DNA of 7,786 bases, taken from positions 1-7,786 of the forward strand of contig DUGG01000087.1 in NCBI GenBank assembly GCA_013331515.1, given 5' to 3'. Position numbers and translations under genes: made by a program. This DNA comes from Candidatus Woesearchaeota archaeon (GTDB lineage: Archaea; Nanobdellota; Nanobdellia; Woesearchaeales; UBA10216). Shown one piece after another: positions 6,067 to 7,786 of the stretch (positions within the stretch are counted from its first letter, which is position 1; the number at the start of each line of letters is the position of its first letter). The notes below the pieces were generated by a model. The model made no database searches. It had not been told where the DNA came from and worked only from the letters and a program-made list of their open reading frames with translations.

Positions 6067-7026
6067 ATGACAGAAGACAAAGCACCTTACGCCCTGCTCA
6101 ACGGCAAAGAATACTCGCTTTACCCCCTGGAAAAAGAAGGCTGGAAGCCAATAGGGGATTCAACTGGAAATGCCAACGCTGCGTTTGTTGACGGAGGGAA
6201 CGCCTGCATAGTAAAGGCGCCAGCTGCCGAGCTGCACCGCGTAAGGACCGCAGTCGCAATAACGCGCGGCAAGCGCCTCGTGAAGGTTGAAAAGCAGGAA
6301 GGATTCGTGCTGGCAACGGCTGAAATTGCCGATGGCAGGGAAAGCTATACTGCCCGGATTCTCCCGGAGCCTGGAAAGGAAGCCAGCAGCACACTGCGAT
6401 TCGGAGCTGGAGAGATTACCTCGCAAACCCCGCTCACAAAGGCGGCTGAAGCAACAAGAAAAACAATGGAAATTGCCGCTGCGCTACAAGCACTGAAGCA
6501 CCTGAAAGGCGGCTTCCTGCTCCTTGACGGAACGCTTGAGGCGCTCACAGGCAAAGAAAAGGAATGCGTCACAAACCTTGCCCTGGCTGCCGCCGGGAAT
6601 GGCGTTGTCCATGGAAGCGTTGCGAAAACCTGCTCCATCCTGGCAAGCAACGGCGATTCCCTGATAGGCGCTGCCGACAGCGTAAGCGGGGGTGAAGCTG
6701 GCTACATTCTAGTTGCAGAAAGAAGGCACCGAGAAGCGGTAGCGATAGCAAGGCTGAACAGGTCATCACAACACCTGTTCAGGATAGAGGCACCAACACA
6801 TGAACACCTAAAAAAGCTGCTTCCCGAGCTTAAAGCGCAGTCAAACGACCTTGCATTCCCCGGATACCCATACGGCCTCATAATGGCGGACAGGTTTGCA
6901 AGGGTCAGCAACAACGAAGCAGACATCACAAGGGCGAAAATAAGGGCAACAGCCGACGCAGGAATGAAAAAGCTGCTAAAGCAGGAAAAAGCGCTGGATG
7001 CGCACGGCATCCTGGACGGGATGTAG
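6067..7026 (+). CDS. nurA: NurA-like DNA repair nuclease
   Basis: A 319-residue protein resembling NurA, the 5'-3' nuclease that works with the HerA translocase in resecting double-strand breaks for archaeal recombination. Family features in order: FVDGGNACI (40-48, D42), an acidic residue E135 in the helix after a variable beta region, GFLLLDGTLEAL (149-160, D154), VAKTCSIL (185-192) and, near the end, FPGYPYGLIMADRFARVS (264-281), the usual NurA C-terminal block. D42, E135, D154 and D275 are candidate metal ligands. The ORF is open further upstream, to an ATG at 5965, but that would cover the divergent promoters and add residues unlike the family; the ATG at 6067 fits the promoter at 6029. 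herA is not visible in the window. The sequence is divergent, so the family call rests on motifs and order. Confidence 0.75.
   Translation: MTEDKAPYALLNGKEYSLYPLEKEGWKPIGDSTGNANAAFVDGGNACIVKAPAAELHRVRTAVAITRGKRLVKVEKQEGFVLATAEIADGRESYTARILPEPGKEASSTLRFGAGEITSQTPLTKAAEATRKTMEIAAALQALKHLKGGFLLLDGTLEALTGKEKECVTNLALAAAGNGVVHGSVAKTCSILASNGDSLIGAADSVSGGEAGYILVAERRHREAVAIARLNRSSQHLFRIEAPTHEHLKKLLPELKAQSNDLAFPGYPYGLIMADRFARVSNNEADITRAKIRATADAGMKKLLKQEKALDAHGILDGM
6754..6782. repeat. 10-bp perfect inverted repeat inside the nurA-like gene
   Basis: CTGAACAGGT and ACCTGTTCAG separated by nine bases. It would form a strong hairpin in the mRNA over the codons for RLNRSSQHLFRIE. It may be chance or may affect translation or pausing. 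Confidence 0.6.
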
Positions 7027-7070
7027 GGGGAAAAAAGTGAGCTGTTAGGTTAGCGACGGTATCAAGAAAA

Positions 7071-7086
7071 AGCAAAGTTTAAATAA
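7071..7086 (+). promoter_or_regulatory. BRE/TATA promoter of ppsA
   Basis: AGCAAAG followed directly by TTTAAATAA, the clearest archaeal-type promoter here. Transcription should start near 7106, giving a leader of about 20 bases that holds the ribosome binding site. Confidence 0.7.
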
Positions 7087-7113
7087 GACAAAAAGGGAGG
7101 CAAGGAGAAAAAA

Positions 7114-7119
7114 GAGGAG
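7114..7119 (+). promoter_or_regulatory. Ribosome binding site of ppsA
   Basis: GAGGAG, eight bases before the TTG at 7128. It decides the start: no in-frame ATG lies between the promoter and the conserved N-terminal region, so the rare TTG start is used. Confidence 0.65.
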
Positions 7120-7127
7120 AAATTATC

Positions 7128-7786
7128 TTGGCAGAAGCTACCGACAAAAAGAACGCTCTTATTCTGTGGTTCAACGAGATAGCAATAGAAGACACCCCGC
7201 TTGTCGGGGGAAAAAACTCCTCGCTTGGGGAAATGTACCGGGAGCTGACAAGAAAAGGCATAAACATCCCAAACGGGTTTGCTGTAACCGCAACAGCATA
7301 CCGGCAATTCATGAAGGAAGCCGGCATCGAAAAACAGGTGAGCAAAACGCTTGCCGGGCTGAATCCAAAAAATGTTGAGAAGGTTGCAGAAGCGGGCCAT
7401 AGAATAAGGGAGCTCATCCTTGGGGCTGAATTCCCCCAGCAACTCAAACAGGAAATCCTTGAGGCTTACAAGACGCTGTGCAAGGAATACGGCGAGCACA
7501 CGGATGTCGCAGTAAGAAGCTCGGCAACAGCTGAGGATCTTCCAGGCGCCTCATTTGCAGGGCAGCAAGAAAGTTACCTTAACATAAAAGGAGAGCACTC
7601 GCTCCTCGAAGCCTGCAAGAAATGCGCTGCATCCCTCTTCACTAACCGGGCCATAGTCTACAGGCATGAGAGAGGATTTGACCATTTCAAAGTGGCGCTG
7701 TCAATAGGTGTGCAGAAAATGGTCAGGTCAGACAAAGCCGGGTCAGGGGTCATATTCACAATTGACACAGAATCAGGGTTCAAGGA
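7128..7786 (+). CDS. ppsA: Phosphoenolpyruvate synthase, N-terminal part (cut by window end)
   Basis: The first 219 residues of pyruvate, water dikinase, which makes PEP, AMP and phosphate from pyruvate and ATP in the cytoplasm; in archaea it serves gluconeogenesis and sometimes glycolysis. Visible motifs all belong to the ATP-binding N-terminal domain (PPDK_N): FNEIAIEDTPLVGGKNSSLGEM (15-36, with K29 at the nucleotide site), GINIPNGFAVTATAYRQF (44-61), and VAVRSSATAEDLPGASFAGQ (127-146, R130), followed by ASLFTNRAIVYRHERGFDH. The full family is about 750-800 residues with a swivelling His domain and a C-terminal TIM barrel, both beyond the window. Translation starts at TTG with a GAGGAG site upstream. 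It has its own promoter and lies 101 bases after the nurA-like gene on the same strand, so it need not share a transcript. Confidence 0.95.
   Translation, partial: MAEATDKKNALILWFNEIAIEDTPLVGGKNSSLGEMYRELTRKGINIPNGFAVTATAYRQFMKEAGIEKQVSKTLAGLNPKNVEKVAEAGHRIRELILGAEFPQQLKQEILEAYKTLCKEYGEHTDVAVRSSATAEDLPGASFAGQQESYLNIKGEHSLLEACKKCAASLFTNRAIVYRHERGFDHFKVALSIGVQKMVRSDKAGSGVIFTIDTESGFK

Noticed and set aside
7062..7499. Minus-strand frames of 145 and 122 codons at the right end
   Set aside because: They are antisense to ppsA, which has clear family motifs.

Overview
The window looks archaeal. Most genes start 26-28 bases after an AT-rich TATA-like box with no Shine-Dalgarno sequence between, which is typical of leaderless archaeal transcripts. 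The gene families also fit: a NurA-type repair nuclease, a UPF0175/PIN toxin-antitoxin pair and a PEP synthase. No rRNA or other marker gene is present, so the lineage cannot be fixed. A small-genome (DPANN-like) or euryarchaeal origin is a guess only.

Layout: (1) 1-2685, minus strand, a P-type cation pump of the Ca2+-ATPase (P2) kind, complete at its N-terminus and cut by the window edge close to its C-terminus. (2) 2686-2809, a divergent promoter region. (3) 2810-4331, plus strand, a two-gene operon: a protein with two left-handed beta-helix (hexapeptide acyltransferase) domains, then a small cysteine-rich YkgJ/UPF0153-type protein. (4) 4328-5102, minus strand, a toxin-antitoxin-like pair: PIN-domain protein first, UPF0175 protein second, translationally coupled, with a 22-bp inverted repeat between the TATA box and the start codon. 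It converges on the YkgJ-like gene with a 4-base overlap. (5) 5103-5313, an intergenic stretch with two imperfect hairpins and short T-tracts. (6) 5314-5991, minus strand, a four-helix membrane protein of the DUF1461/Lit kind. (7) 6067-7026, plus strand, a NurA-like nuclease divergent from it. (8) 7128-7786, plus strand, the first 219 residues of phosphoenolpyruvate synthase, running off the window.

The genes do not form one pathway. This is mostly housekeeping chromosome (ion transport, DNA repair, gluconeogenesis) with a small, more AT-rich toxin-antitoxin module inserted. I found no convincing new multigene system. The most useful observations are a shared AGCAAAG element directly before three TATA boxes, the operator-like palindrome and unusual gene order of the toxin-antitoxin pair, the replacement of a key Ca2+ ligand in the P-type ATPase (PEGLP to PSALP), and a Lit-like protein in what seems to be an archaeon.
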